In this document: positions 23,160-31,800 of the stretch, piece by piece | Layout of the letters: every line of letters starts with the position of its first letter | Position numbering within the stretch: position 1 is the stretch's first letter | From: a bacterium | GTDB lineage: Bacteria; Myxococcota_A; UBA9160; UBA6930 | NCBI GenBank assembly: GCA_024228115.1 | Contig: JAAETT010000291.1 | Location: 1 to 36,277, forward strand | DNA: 36,277 nt | Direction of reading: 5' to 3' | Translations under genes and position numbers: made by a program | Notes under the pieces: model-generated | Seen by the model: the letters and a program-made list of their open reading frames with translations, nothing else | The model's database searches: none | Told to the model about the DNA's origin: nothing

Positions 23160-23936
23160 ATGGGCGAATTCAGCCAGGTCGAAACAGACGGACACCTCAC
23201 GATCGTCACCATCACCCGGCCGGAGCGGATGAATGCATTGCATCCGGCGGCGAATCGGGAGCTGGCCGAGACGTTCGACGATTTCGCCAACGATCCAGAT
23301 CAATGGGTCGCGATCATCACCGGCGCGGGAGACCGGGCCTTCAGCGCCGGAAACGATCTCAAACACCAGGCAACCGGCGGCGACATGAGCGGGCAACCGA
23401 CGAGCGGCTTCGCCGGGCTGACCGCGCGCTACGACCTGACCAAGCCGGTGATCGCCGCAGTGAATGGCGTCGCCATGGGCGGCGGCTTCGAGATCTGTCT
23501 GGCCTGCGATCTGATCATCGCGGCCGAGGGCGCCGTCTTTGCCCTGCCCGAACCACGGGTCGGCCTGGCCGCCCTGGCCGGAGGGTTGCATCGGCTCCCG
23601 CGGCAGATCCCGTTGAAGCAGGCACTCGGCATGATTCTCACCGGACGCCGTGTTCCGGCGGCCGAGGGCCAGCAGCTCGGTTTCGTGAACGAAGTCGTCC
23701 CGAACGGCGAGGCGCTGGCCGGCGCCCGTCGCTGGGCGGAAATGATTCTCGAATGCGCCCCCATCTCGGTGCGCGGCAGCAAGCAAGCCGTCCACCAGGG
23801 CCTGGACATCGCCGACCTCGAAACGGCCGTCTCGGGCCACTACGACCAGATCCGCGAGATGATCAAGAGCGAGGACTTCATCGAAGGCCCCAGAGCCTTC
23901 GCCGAAAAGCGCCCGCCCGCCTGGAAGGGAAAGTAG
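23160..23936 (+). CDS. Enoyl-CoA hydratase/isomerase (crotonase) family protein
   Basis: A 258-aa crotonase-fold enzyme. It has the oxyanion-hole segments FSAGNDLKHQ (61-70) and GVAMGGGFEICLACD (103-117), and both catalytic glutamates of hydratases are in place: Glu111 in GGGFE and Glu131 in LPEPRVGL. That supports real 2-trans-enoyl-CoA hydratase chemistry rather than only isomerase activity. The start ATG 23160 has GAAGGAGG six bases upstream. The C-terminus ends RPPAWKGK, typical of crotonases (xRxPxFxG). The gene stands alone on the plus strand and converges with the HAD gene. It would fit fatty-acid or aromatic-acid beta-oxidation together with the acyl-CoA ligase at 16.6-18.2 kb, though the two are not in one operon. 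Confidence 0.93.
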   Translation: MGEFSQVETDGHLTIVTITRPERMNALHPAANRELAETFDDFANDPDQWVAIITGAGDRAFSAGNDLKHQATGGDMSGQPTSGFAGLTARYDLTKPVIAAVNGVAMGGGFEICLACDLIIAAEGAVFALPEPRVGLAALAGGLHRLPRQIPLKQALGMILTGRRVPAAEGQQLGFVNEVVPNGEALAGARRWAEMILECAPISVRGSKQAVHQGLDIADLETAVSGHYDQIREMIKSEDFIEGPRAFAEKRPPAWKGK

Positions 23937-23966
23937 GCGCAACAGAAGGAACGCCCCCTGCTGCGC
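23937..23966. terminator. Possible bidirectional hairpin between convergent genes
   Basis: GCGCA (23937-23941) and CAG (23943-23945) pair with CTG (23958-23960) and TGCGC (23962-23966), filling the 30-bp gap between the crotonase stop and the HAD stop. There is one mismatch and no T-run on either strand, so only a weak or factor-assisted terminator is plausible. Confidence 0.3.
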
Positions 23967-24713
23967 TCAGGTGAGGTGGGAGGGGAGTTCCGAGAGATCG
24001 TGGAGGATGAGATCCGGGGCGGGGCCTTCATGGGCCTCGAGGGACCCGTCCGGGTCGGCGACTCGGCGGGTGATCCAGGCGGTGCGCAGCCCCGCGGCCG
24101 CCGCGCCGGTGACGTCGGCCTTCAGGTTGTCGCCGACATGGAGGGTCTCGTCGGGCGCGACCCCTAGCGCTGCGAGGGTTGCCTGGAAGATCTCGGGGCG
24201 CGGCTTGCGCCAGCCCGTGGCATCGGAAACCACGACGACGTCGAAGTGCCAACGCAAACGGGCCTCTTCGAGCACGCGAAAGGCGGTCTGGCTATGCGAG
24301 AAGTTGGAGCAGACGGCGAGCTTGCGATCGCCGAGCGCCTCCATCACCTCGGGATGATGGTCGACGAAGCCGACCTGCCCGCGCAGCATCTCCATGTGGG
24401 TCTCGGTCAACCGTGCAGCGAGGTCCGGCACCTTCTCTGCACCGGGTAGCCATGGAAGGAGCCGCTCGAAACGCTCGAGGGTGGGAAGCTCGCGGCCCTG
24501 CTGGTAGCGGCTCTTACGCAGCTCGCTATCCAGCGCGAAGAGCGTGTCGGCGAAATCCTCGAAGCCCATGTCCGTGAATTCGGCGACGATCTCGTGGAGC
24601 ACGCCGAGACTCGAGGGAAATTCCTGGTTGCGCAGCCGCACCGTCGGCAGGCCCTCCAGCGAGAGATCGACCAGGGTATCGAAGAGATCGAACACGACGG
24701 CGCGAATCGGCAC
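23967..24713 (-). CDS. HAD-superfamily hydrolase
   Basis: A 248-aa HAD-fold phosphatase/dehalogenase-like protein with cap domain type 1. Motif I is VVFDLFDTLVD (nucleophile Asp9; the usual +2 Asp is Phe11, with Asp12 next to it). Motif II is VCSNFS (about 133-138), motif III is the Lys in GWRKPRPEIF (about 166-175) and motif IV is HVGDNLKADVTGA (about 191-203). The Phe at +2 is common in dehalogenase-like and some phosphatase HADs and weakens a simple phosphomonoesterase call. The helical cap occupies about 18-95. Start GTG 24713. It lies 16 bp after the threonine-dehydratase-like gene on the same strand and is probably co-transcribed. Confidence 0.88.
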   Translation of the reverse strand: MPIRAVVFDLFDTLVDLSLEGLPTVRLRNQEFPSSLGVLHEIVAEFTDMGFEDFADTLFALDSELRKSRYQQGRELPTLERFERLLPWLPGAEKVPDLAARLTETHMEMLRGQVGFVDHHPEVMEALGDRKLAVCSNFSHSQTAFRVLEEARLRWHFDVVVVSDATGWRKPRPEIFQATLAALGVAPDETLHVGDNLKADVTGAAAAGLRTAWITRRVADPDGSLEAHEGPAPDLILHDLSELPSHLT

Positions 24714-24729
24714 GGCGCCAGCTTAGCCC

Positions 24730-25698
24730 TCAGCCAGCTAAAATGCGGCGCAGCTCTTGCCAGGCCAGGTTTCCACCGGAGAGCACCAGCACGATCTGCT
24801 TGCCGGTCGCCAGCGCAGGATGTTCGAGCGCAGCCGCGAGTGCCGCAGCGCCCGCGTGCTCTGCCAGGTTGCGTGTGTGCTCCAGCAACATGCGGATGGC
24901 AGTCTCCATGCTCGCGTCGCTCACGAGGACGAAATCCGAGAGCCCGACCTCCGCATCGCGCATGATGCGCTGGGTGTTCTCGAAGGGAACCCGCGTCGCG
25001 AGCCCCTCGGCCACGGTCTCCGTCGATGCCGTCGCGAGGGTTCCCGTCTGCCAACTCCTTTGCATGGCGGGAGCCGCCTCGGCTTGCACACCGACGACGC
25101 GGGTTTCCGGGGAGCGTGCCGCCGCCACGATTCCGCAGCCACAGACGCCACTCCCCGCTCCAACCGGCACGATCAAGACATCGGGTTTCGGCAACACATC
25201 GAAGATCTCGACGGCGTAGGTACCGACCCCTGCGATCAGCTCGGCATCCGTGGGCCCGACGAAGCGAGCCCCCCGCTTCGTCGCCTGCTCACTCGCCCAC
25301 TCCCGGGCCTCATCGAAATCCTTGCCGTGCAGGACGACTTCCGCCCCGAGCGCTCTCATCGCCGCCACCTTGGTCGGGTTCGCATTCTCCGGTGCGGCCA
25401 CGGTAACGGGGGTCCCTATCGCCCGGCCCGCGTAGGCAACCGATTGTCCGTGATTCCCGGTCGACGCTGTGACCAGACCAGCCGCCTTTTCCTCCGCGCC
25501 CAACTGCGCCGCCATGTTGAGACCACCGCGCACCTTGAATGCGCCCGTGGGCAGGTGGTTCTCGTACTTCACCCAGACATCGGCGCTGAGCCGCTCCGAA
25601 AGCCCCGGCGAATGGCGCAAGGGAGTCGGCTGCAGATGGCGGTAGACGACGGCACGAGCCCGAAGGATGTTGCGGTAGGCCGGCACAGGATCTCCCAT
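24730..25698 (-). CDS. Threonine/serine dehydratase-like PLP enzyme (fold type II)
   Basis: A 322-aa PLP enzyme of the tryptophan-synthase-beta family, sized like biodegradative threonine dehydratase or serine racemase (no C-terminal ACT regulatory domain). Lys55 in TGAFKVRGGL would bind PLP. ASTGNHGQSVAYAG (about 78-91) holds the substrate carboxylate, VPVGAGSGVCG (about 177-187) the phosphate, and VLSGGNLAW near the C-terminus contacts the pyridine nitrogen. It would convert threonine or serine to 2-oxobutyrate or pyruvate plus ammonia, or hydroxy-aspartate-like substrates in some relatives. ATG 25698 has no strong ribosome site. It is followed closely by the HAD gene and is divergent from the PEP-CTERM gene. 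Confidence 0.9.
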   Translation of the reverse strand: MGDPVPAYRNILRARAVVYRHLQPTPLRHSPGLSERLSADVWVKYENHLPTGAFKVRGGLNMAAQLGAEEKAAGLVTASTGNHGQSVAYAGRAIGTPVTVAAPENANPTKVAAMRALGAEVVLHGKDFDEAREWASEQATKRGARFVGPTDAELIAGVGTYAVEIFDVLPKPDVLIVPVGAGSGVCGCGIVAAARSPETRVVGVQAEAAPAMQRSWQTGTLATASTETVAEGLATRVPFENTQRIMRDAEVGLSDFVLVSDASMETAIRMLLEHTRNLAEHAGAAALAAALEHPALATGKQIVLVLSGGNLAWQELRRILAG

Positions 25699-25819
25699 GT
25701 CGTCACGGTAGCTAGTCGAGGCGAAGCCGACCGCTGCCCCGGGAGAAGTGCCCTGGGTGCTTCCACCGGGTCGATCTAGGTGTTCTCGGTTCTCAAGAGC
25801 ATGCTGGCGGTTGTCGAGA

Positions 25820-25845
25820 GACCAAGCGCTGGTCGCGTCGTTTTT
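25820..25845 (+). promoter_or_regulatory. Weak hairpin plus T-run in the leader of the PEP-CTERM gene
   Basis: GACCA (25820-25824) pairs with TGGTC (25830-25834) around AGCGC. After GCGTCG there are five T residues (25841-25845), 16 bases before the start codon. The distance between stem and T-run makes a real attenuator doubtful. Confidence 0.2.
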
Positions 25846-25860
25846 CGAGGAGGGGTTTCG

Positions 25861-26589
25861 ATGTCCACAGGTTCTCTACGCCTGCTTGCAGTTGCGCTCA
25901 CGATGTTTGGCCTTCTCACCCTGGGCGCATCACGATCCGCCGAAGCCACCTCGCTGTTCGTCGATCTCGTTGGCCAGGTCTATTCGGTGCCGGATGTGTT
26001 GCAGAGCGAGTTCTCAGTCGGCGATCCGTTATCCCTCCGCTTCGAGATCCGTCTCGATGCGGATAATGCCTACGCTGACCGCTGGGACTACTCCGTACTC
26101 CCACTTGGACTGGCGAACATGGAATTGAACGTGGAAGCCTTCTCGCCTCGAGCGGTCTGGGGTTCGCTCGTGGTTGGCAAACCATTCATGCTAGGGCAGT
26201 TTGCATTCTTCAACTGGTCCACCCATGCCCGCTTCGGCAACCAGTTGATCGAGCGCTTGGCTTGGTACAACGGCCGCCAGGTGAGTGAAAGACTGACTCT
26301 TGGCCAGGTCAACCTCGGCGCCCCATCCCACAAACTGAATTCTGTTGATCCCGCGAACCTTCTATCACTACTGGATCTCGACCTGGCGGGTTCGCGCGGA
26401 ATGCTTGAATTCTATCACCGCCCGTATGGCGAAAGGCTTGGCGCAAGGCACCCGCTCTCCTTTTTTGTTGCTCGCTCCGAGATCACCGTCCCCGAACCGG
26501 GAACCGGTCTGACTCTCTCCCTCGCTGCGCTGGGCCTGGCGGGGCGATGGCGCCAAGGGCGCCATCGCCCGAAGCCTCAGAGCCGCTAG
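25861..26589 (+). CDS. PEP-CTERM sorting-domain exported protein
   Basis: A 242-aa exported protein. ATG 25861 with GAGGAGGGG upstream gives a signal peptide (hydrophobic 8-22, cleavage near RSAEA 25-29). The mature part (30-205) is beta-rich and resembles the all-beta ectodomains common in PEP-CTERM proteins, but I do not recognise its family. The C-terminus is a textbook PEP-CTERM signal: VPEPG (210-214), a short hydrophobic helix (LTLSLAALGLAG) and an Arg-rich end (RWRQGRHRPKPQSR). Such proteins are cut by exosortase and attached to the surface or biofilm matrix. No exosortase gene lies in this window. A strong hairpin (26542-26570) overlaps the Arg-rich codons, and the TAG stop is shared as CTAG with the convergent sigma-54 activator. 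Confidence 0.88.
   Translation: MSTGSLRLLAVALTMFGLLTLGASRSAEATSLFVDLVGQVYSVPDVLQSEFSVGDPLSLRFEIRLDADNAYADRWDYSVLPLGLANMELNVEAFSPRAVWGSLVVGKPFMLGQFAFFNWSTHARFGNQLIERLAWYNGRQVSERLTLGQVNLGAPSHKLNSVDPANLLSLLDLDLAGSRGMLEFYHRPYGERLGARHPLSFFVARSEITVPEPGTGLTLSLAALGLAGRWRQGRHRPKPQSR
26542..26570. repeat. 13-bp perfect hairpin inside the PEP-CTERM coding end
   Basis: GGGCGATGGCGCC (26542-26554) and GGCGCCATCGCCC (26558-26570) are exact reverse complements with a 3-nt AAG loop. The hairpin encodes the Arg-rich tail of the PEP-CTERM protein and ends 16 bases before the shared stop. It could act as a terminator or RNA 3'-end stabiliser for either strand because no intergenic space exists. There is no T-run after it. 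Confidence 0.7.
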
Positions 26590-27512
26590 TCGCGGGGAAT
26601 CAGCTCTTCCAGCCCCGCGGCTCGGATGCGCCTGCGCAAGGTCGTGCGCGCCATGCCGAGACGGCGCGCCGCTCGCGACACGTTGCCACCGGTCTCTCGC
26701 AGCATCGCCTCGAGCGAATCGGCTGCACCCCGCGCCCTCGTAGGCAACCGGCACGCCCGTGGCTCGATGCGCATCAAGTCCTGCACATCGAGGCGCGGCC
26801 CCGGCGCCCATACGACGAGTCGCTCCAGCAGGTTGCCCAGCTCGCGAACATTGCCGGGCCAGGGCCGCTCTGCCAGCCGGGCGAGGAACTCAGGCGTCGG
26901 CTCCGGAACCGGAGCGTCCACCTCTCGCGCACATCGCGCCAGGAAATGAGTGACGAGGATCGGAAGATCTTCCGGTCGCTCCCGCAGCGGCGGGAGCTCC
27001 ACGTGGAGGACATCGAGGCGATGAAAGAGATCGGCGCGGAAGCGACCCTCTGAAACGGCCTGCTCCAGAGGCAGATTCGTTGCCGCCACGATACGCGCCG
27101 TCATTCGCAGACTCGACCGGCCCCCGACGCGCTGGAAGCACCGATCCTGGAGGACCCGCAGCAGACGGGTCTGGCCGCGAAGCGACAACTCTCCGATCTC
27201 GTCGAGGAAGAGGGTTCCCTTGGCCGCCGCTTCGAAAGGGCCGACCCGCGTGCCGATGGCACCGGTGAACGCACCTCGCTCGTGTCCGAAGAACTCGGCT
27301 TCGAGCAACCCGTCCGGCAGCGCGCCGCAATCGACATGAACGAAGGGACCTGCGTTCCGCCCCGAGCAGCGATGGAGCAGGCGCGCGAGCACGCCCTTCC
27401 CGGTTCCCGTCTCCCCGGTGATCAGGACGGTCGAATCGAGAGGTGCGGCCCGCTCCAGCCAACGCTGCACCCCTCGGGCCGCCCGGCCTTCCCCCAACCA
27501 ACGCTCCCGCAC
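26586..27512 (-). CDS. Sigma-54 interacting transcriptional activator lacking a sensory domain
   Basis: A 308-aa enhancer-binding protein consisting almost only of the AAA+ core and a DNA-binding tail. Walker A is GETGTGKG (33-40). The sigma-54 contact loop is an intact GAFTGA (80-85). Walker B is LFLDEI (101-106), and the arginine-finger region around FRADLFHRL and RPWPGNVREL is present. The last ~40 residues form a Fis-type HTH (GGNVSRAARRLGMARTTLRRRI). GTG 27512 is used because GGAG lies five bases upstream; a GTG at 27614 would add an unconvincing Cys/Arg-rich extension. With no receiver, GAF or PAS domain it resembles PspF-type activators controlled by a partner protein. It converges on, and shares stop bases with, the PEP-CTERM gene. 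Confidence 0.9.
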   Translation of the reverse strand: MRERWLGEGRAARGVQRWLERAAPLDSTVLITGETGTGKGVLARLLHRCSGRNAGPFVHVDCGALPDGLLEAEFFGHERGAFTGAIGTRVGPFEAAAKGTLFLDEIGELSLRGQTRLLRVLQDRCFQRVGGRSSLRMTARIVAATNLPLEQAVSEGRFRADLFHRLDVLHVELPPLRERPEDLPILVTHFLARCAREVDAPVPEPTPEFLARLAERPWPGNVRELGNLLERLVVWAPGPRLDVQDLMRIEPRACRLPTRARGAADSLEAMLRETGGNVSRAARRLGMARTTLRRRIRAAGLEELIPRD

Positions 27513-27638
27513 ATGCGCTCCGCTCCCCCAGCACAGGATGCAGGGACACCGTCGCCCATGGCAACGAACGATCACGCCTTCGTGCGTCCGCCCACCCGGA
27601 TTCCGGGCGGGCACGCATCCCTGGCGAATCTGCGCTGG

Positions 27639-28532
27639 TCAGGCGCTCATGCCGTGTTCGCTCTTCAGGCGGGCGATCCGGTCGTCCAGCGGCGGATGGC
27701 TCATCATCAGACGCGCCAAGCCCGTGCGGACGCTTCCGGAGATACCGAACGCGCCCAGCTGTTCCGGAAGCTCGGTCTGCGGGCCCGCTTTCAATCGCTC
27801 GAGGGCCGCGATCATCTTCGGCGCACCCGCCAGACGCGCTCCGCCAGCATCAGCGCGGAACTCGCGCTGCCTCGAGAACCAGAACACGATGAAGCTGGCC
27901 AGGATGCCGAGCACGATCTGGGCGACGATCACGACCCCGAAATAGCCAAACCCGTAGCCCCGTTCGTTCTTGAGGACGACACGGTCGACGAAATGCCCGA
28001 TCACCCGCGCCAGGAAGATCACGAAGGTATTCACGACACCCTGGATCAGCGCCAGGGTGATCATGTCGCCATTCGCGACATGGCTGACCTCATGAGCGAG
28101 CACCGCCTCGATCTCTTCCTTGCGCATGCCTCGCAACAGCCCGGCGCTGACGGCCACCATCGCGTGGTCGCGGCGAGCGCCAGTGGCGAACGCATTCGGC
28201 TCCGGGGAATCGAAGATGGCCACCTCGGGCATTCCGATCCCCGCGGCATCGGCCTGCTGACGCACGGTCTCCACCAACCACATCTCGGCCTCGCCACTGG
28301 GCTCGGTGATGACCCGCGCACCTGTCATCCTCCTGGCCATCCATTTGGACATCGCCAACGAGATGAACGAACCGCCCATGCCGAAGACTGCAGCGAACAA
28401 CAACAGCGACGGCAGGTTCAGATCGACACCCCGCTCGTCGAGGAAGCCCTCGAATCCAACGAGGTGAAGCACGACGGACAAGAGCGCAATGACGGCGATG
28501 TTGGTGGCCAGGAAAAGCAGAACGCGTTTCAT
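27639..28532 (-). CDS. htpX: HtpX-like membrane zinc metalloprotease
   Basis: A 297-aa M48B peptidase, full length for HtpX. Two N-terminal membrane helices (about 4-26 and 41-60) precede the zinc motif HEVSH (147-151), with the third ligand Glu224 in REFRAD. Two more hydrophobic segments (about 158-180 and 196-219) lie in between. The conserved NAFATG (about 113-118) and the C-terminal [12 protein letters not shown] box are present. HtpX degrades misfolded inner-membrane proteins from the cytoplasmic side, alongside FtsH. Start ATG 28532 has AAGGAG upstream; the ribosome site sits in a palindromic GGAGATCTCC. It is divergent from the 1434-aa membrane protein gene and precedes the sigma-54 activator by 126 bp on the same strand. 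Confidence 0.95.
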   Translation of the reverse strand: MKRVLLFLATNIAVIALLSVVLHLVGFEGFLDERGVDLNLPSLLLFAAVFGMGGSFISLAMSKWMARRMTGARVITEPSGEAEMWLVETVRQQADAAGIGMPEVAIFDSPEPNAFATGARRDHAMVAVSAGLLRGMRKEEIEAVLAHEVSHVANGDMITLALIQGVVNTFVIFLARVIGHFVDRVVLKNERGYGFGYFGVVIVAQIVLGILASFIVFWFSRQREFRADAGGARLAGAPKMIAALERLKAGPQTELPEQLGAFGISGSVRTGLARLMMSHPPLDDRIARLKSEHGMSA

Positions 28533-28889
28533 CGAACGGAGATCTCCTTGGATGCAGACAGGCAGGGCGCACGAACTTGGACGCCCGCGCTCCCGCCTCG
28601 GTTCGGAAGCGTCCCCCTAGGATGGGGCCCGCGAGCAGCCCGTCAACCGTGCTCGACCCCGCGGGGCTCGCCCGCCTTCTGGACATCGGGTGTAGAGCCC
28701 TTCGCCCCCGATGCACCTACTGTTCCGCCTTCAACTCACCAGGCACCATGCCCGGAACCGCAGGAAGTGCTGTACGAACCCGAGCGATCTGCCGAATCCA
28801 GCTTCCACGAACAGGCCTCCGATGGACTGGCACGAGGCGTGCACATGGCCTTCGAGGACTGTCCCTTCTCTCGAGCCGAGGAGCCATCC
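28533..28889. other. 357-bp divergent spacer between htpX and the large membrane-protein gene
   Basis: I found no convincing gene here. The frame of the downstream protein is open throughout, but its translation upstream of 28890 is low-complexity, lacks a ribosome-site-supported start and continues antisense through htpX. The region should contain promoters for both neighbours. No confident -35/-10 or heat-shock-type sequence could be recognised by eye. Confidence 0.5.
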
Positions 28890-31800
28890 GTGGCGAACGC
28901 AACCTCCCGTGCCAGATCCGCCCCGAGCCAGTCGTGGTCACGCCTGCTCGCCGGGGCATGCCGTTTCGGCCTCCTGCTGGGCGTTCTGTGCGCTCCCGCA
29001 AGCTCGGCCGCCCCCCTTGCCAGCGCTGATGTACCCGAACCCCTTCAGCCATGGATCGAATGGGTGCTGCGCGGACACGAAGCCGGACTTTGTCCGCAAC
29101 TGGCCGGCCGTGACGGACGCCGCTGCGTCTGGCCGGCGCGCCTTGATCTGGCGCTCGATTCAACCGGAGGCCGTTTCGTCCAGACCTTCCGCGTCGATGC
29201 CGAGAGCGAAGTACGTCTCCCAGGCGACCCGGACCGATGGCCCGAACGGGTCGACGTAGATGGCGTTCCAGCAGCCGTCGTGCAGGGAAACGATGGACTG
29301 CCGAGCTTGCGCCTCGCGCCCGGCCGACACCGCGTGTCGGGCCATTTCGTGTGGTCCAAGCTGCCGCAGCGCCTGCGCGTCCCGCCCGAGACCGGGCTCG
29401 TCTCGCTCCGTGTGGCCGGGCTGGTTGTCCCGTTTCCGACCCGTGATGCCGGAGGACAGCTTTGGCTTCGCACGAGGACGGTGAAACCTGCAGCGCTGGA
29501 AGATCGCCTCGAGGTCGAAATCCATCGGCATGTCATCGACGAGATCCCGCTTCGACTCGTCACACAGATCGAGCTCCGGGTTTCCGGAGAAAGCCGGGAG
29601 CGATTGCTAGGCCAAGCGTTGCCCGAGGGCTTCGTGCCGCTTTCCCTCACGGGTCCAATTCCGGCCCAGATCGAGCCCGACGGCCGCCTGCGGGTGCAGG
29701 TGCGCCCGGGCCGATGGACACTCACGCTCGACGCGCGCCACGAGGGAATCGCCGCGAAGCTGAAGGTGCCACCCCTGGAGAAACCGGCAGGGGATCGCCG
29801 GGGCGAGGGCGAGCTTTGGGACCCGACCGAGATCTGGGTGTTCGAAGCGCGCCCCAACCTGAGGCTGGTCGAAGTCCAGGGCCCCGCCCCGATCGATCCT
29901 ACGCAGACCGAGCTCCCGCCTGCCTGGCGCGCGTTCCCCGCGTTTCGAATGGAGCCCGGCGACGAACTCACCCTCGTAGAGAAACGCCGAGGGAGCGCCA
30001 GCCCGGCGCGCGACGAACTCGCCCTCGTGCGCGCTTGGCACCTCGATTTCGACGGCCAGGGCGCGACCGTGGTCGATCGGATCCAAGGCACGATGCGTAC
30101 AGAGGCCCGGCTCGAAATGGGCGAGGAGACACGCCTCGGCCGCGCCGCGGTGAACGGGAGCGACCAGCCGATTTCGCAGCTCACGCCTTCCGTTGGCGAA
30201 CCTGCCCGGAGTGGGATCGAGGTTCCGCTCGGGGCGGTCCTGATCGATGCAGACAGTCGCGTCGAGGGCGGCGTGCGCAGCCTCCCAGCCACGGGCTGGA
30301 GCCACGATTTCGCCGCGCTCGAGGGGACTCTCGAGTTGCCGCCGGGCTGGAAGCTCTTCCACGTTTCCGGTGCCGACCGGGCCCAGTCGACATGGATAGG
30401 GCGCTGGACACTCCTCGACCTGTTCATCGTGATGGTGGCGGCCATGGCCTTCCGCCGGCTCTTCGGGCCGTGGGTAGGCGGGCTCGCTGTCCTGACGCTG
30501 GTGCTCACCTACACGGAACCGGGGGCACCGCAGTTCGCCTGGGTTTCCGTGCTCGCAGCCGAAGCGCTCCACCGCGTGGTACCTCCAGGCCGTTTGGCCG
30601 CGGTCGTGGCTTCCGCACGGATCGTTTCGCTCGCCACCCTCGTTCTGCTGGCGGTGCCCTTCGCGCTCCACCAGATGCAGGTCGGTCTCTACCCCGCCCT
30701 GGAGCGCCCGTGGGAAGTGGTCACAGTCGCCCAACTGGAGGATGCCGACGTCAAGGGAGTGCCGGGCAGCCCGGAGGCCAGCGGAGACCAGCTGCGAAAC
30801 CTCGGATACGTGGAAACGGAAACAGCTGGGGCCCCCACGGGTCTTGTAAGAGATTCGGTCTCATCCATTGCCCCGAAGAAGCGGGTGAGCCGCCGCACCA
30901 GCTCCTACGCGCCCGATCCGGATGCCCGCGTCCCGACTGGACCCGGCCGTCCCGATTGGAATTGGCAGACCGTGAGGCTCGAGTGGAGCGGCCCGGTCGA
31001 ACGCAGCCAACGACTCGTACTCTGGCTCGTCCCTCCGTGGGCGAATGGCCTGCTCGCGCTGCTCCGCACCGGGCTCCTGCTCGCCCTCGTCGGCGTGGCC
31101 CTCGGAACCGTCCGCGACCTCCTGTCGCGTTGGCTGACGACAGGCGGCGGAAAAGGCGCAACCGCTTCCGCTGGAATTCCGGGACTGATGGTCGCCACAG
31201 CGCTGGGCCTCGCGGCCGGGCCCGTGACCCCGGTGGCCGCCGCAGCGGAGCTTCCTTCGACCGAACTGCTGGACGAGCTTCGCACCCGCCTCCTCGAAGC
31301 GCCGGAGTGCGCTCCCAACTGCATCTCGATCCCGCGGCTCGCCCTCGACGTAAAGCCCGACGAACTGCTGGCACGCCTCGAGGTAAGCGCTGCGGCAGAT
31401 ACGGCGTTTCCTCTCCCGGCCAGCGTAAAGACGAGCGGCGGAACCGGCAGCAATGGAGCCGGCTTCACCCCAACCGTCGTGCAAGTCGATGACAGACCTG
31501 CCGAAGCCCTGTTTCGAAGTCCGGACGGACGGCTCTGGCTGCGGGTCTCGAAGGGCACCCACCTGGTGCAACTCCGAGGTGCACTTCCGGCCCAGGAAAC
31601 GGTGGAGCTACCACTACCGTGGCGCCCTCACCGGGTCGAAGCCCGAGCCGTCGGTTGGATCATCGAGGGGCTCCGCGAGGACGGGCGCGCACCGCGGGCA
31701 TTGCAGCTCGTTCGAGAAAGCGACGCGTCGGTTCCCGAACCGGAAACCCTGCAGTCGAGCCGCGTACCGCCTTTCGTGAAGATCACTCGACACATCGAAC

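Noticed and set aside
25699-25860. Sigma-54 (-24/-12) promoter ahead of the PEP-CTERM gene
   Set aside because: Searched for TGGC-N(7-8)-TTGC-type spacing because of the neighbouring activator. No acceptable match was seen.
27282-28889. Continuous open frame extending the 1434-aa protein upstream to 27282
   Set aside because: The extension runs antisense through htpX and part of the sigma-54 activator, both of which have intact catalytic motifs. Its translation is low-complexity, and a GTG with a good ribosome site and signal peptide exists at 28890. Long antisense frames are expected at this GC content.
29045-30508. 487-aa minus-strand frame opposite the large membrane-protein gene
   Set aside because: Ser/Arg/Pro-rich shadow with no motif and no ribosome site.
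29462-31492. 676-aa plus-strand frame inside the large membrane-protein gene
   Set aside because: Arg/Pro-rich translation in another frame of a gene with clear signal peptide, helices and repeated motifs.
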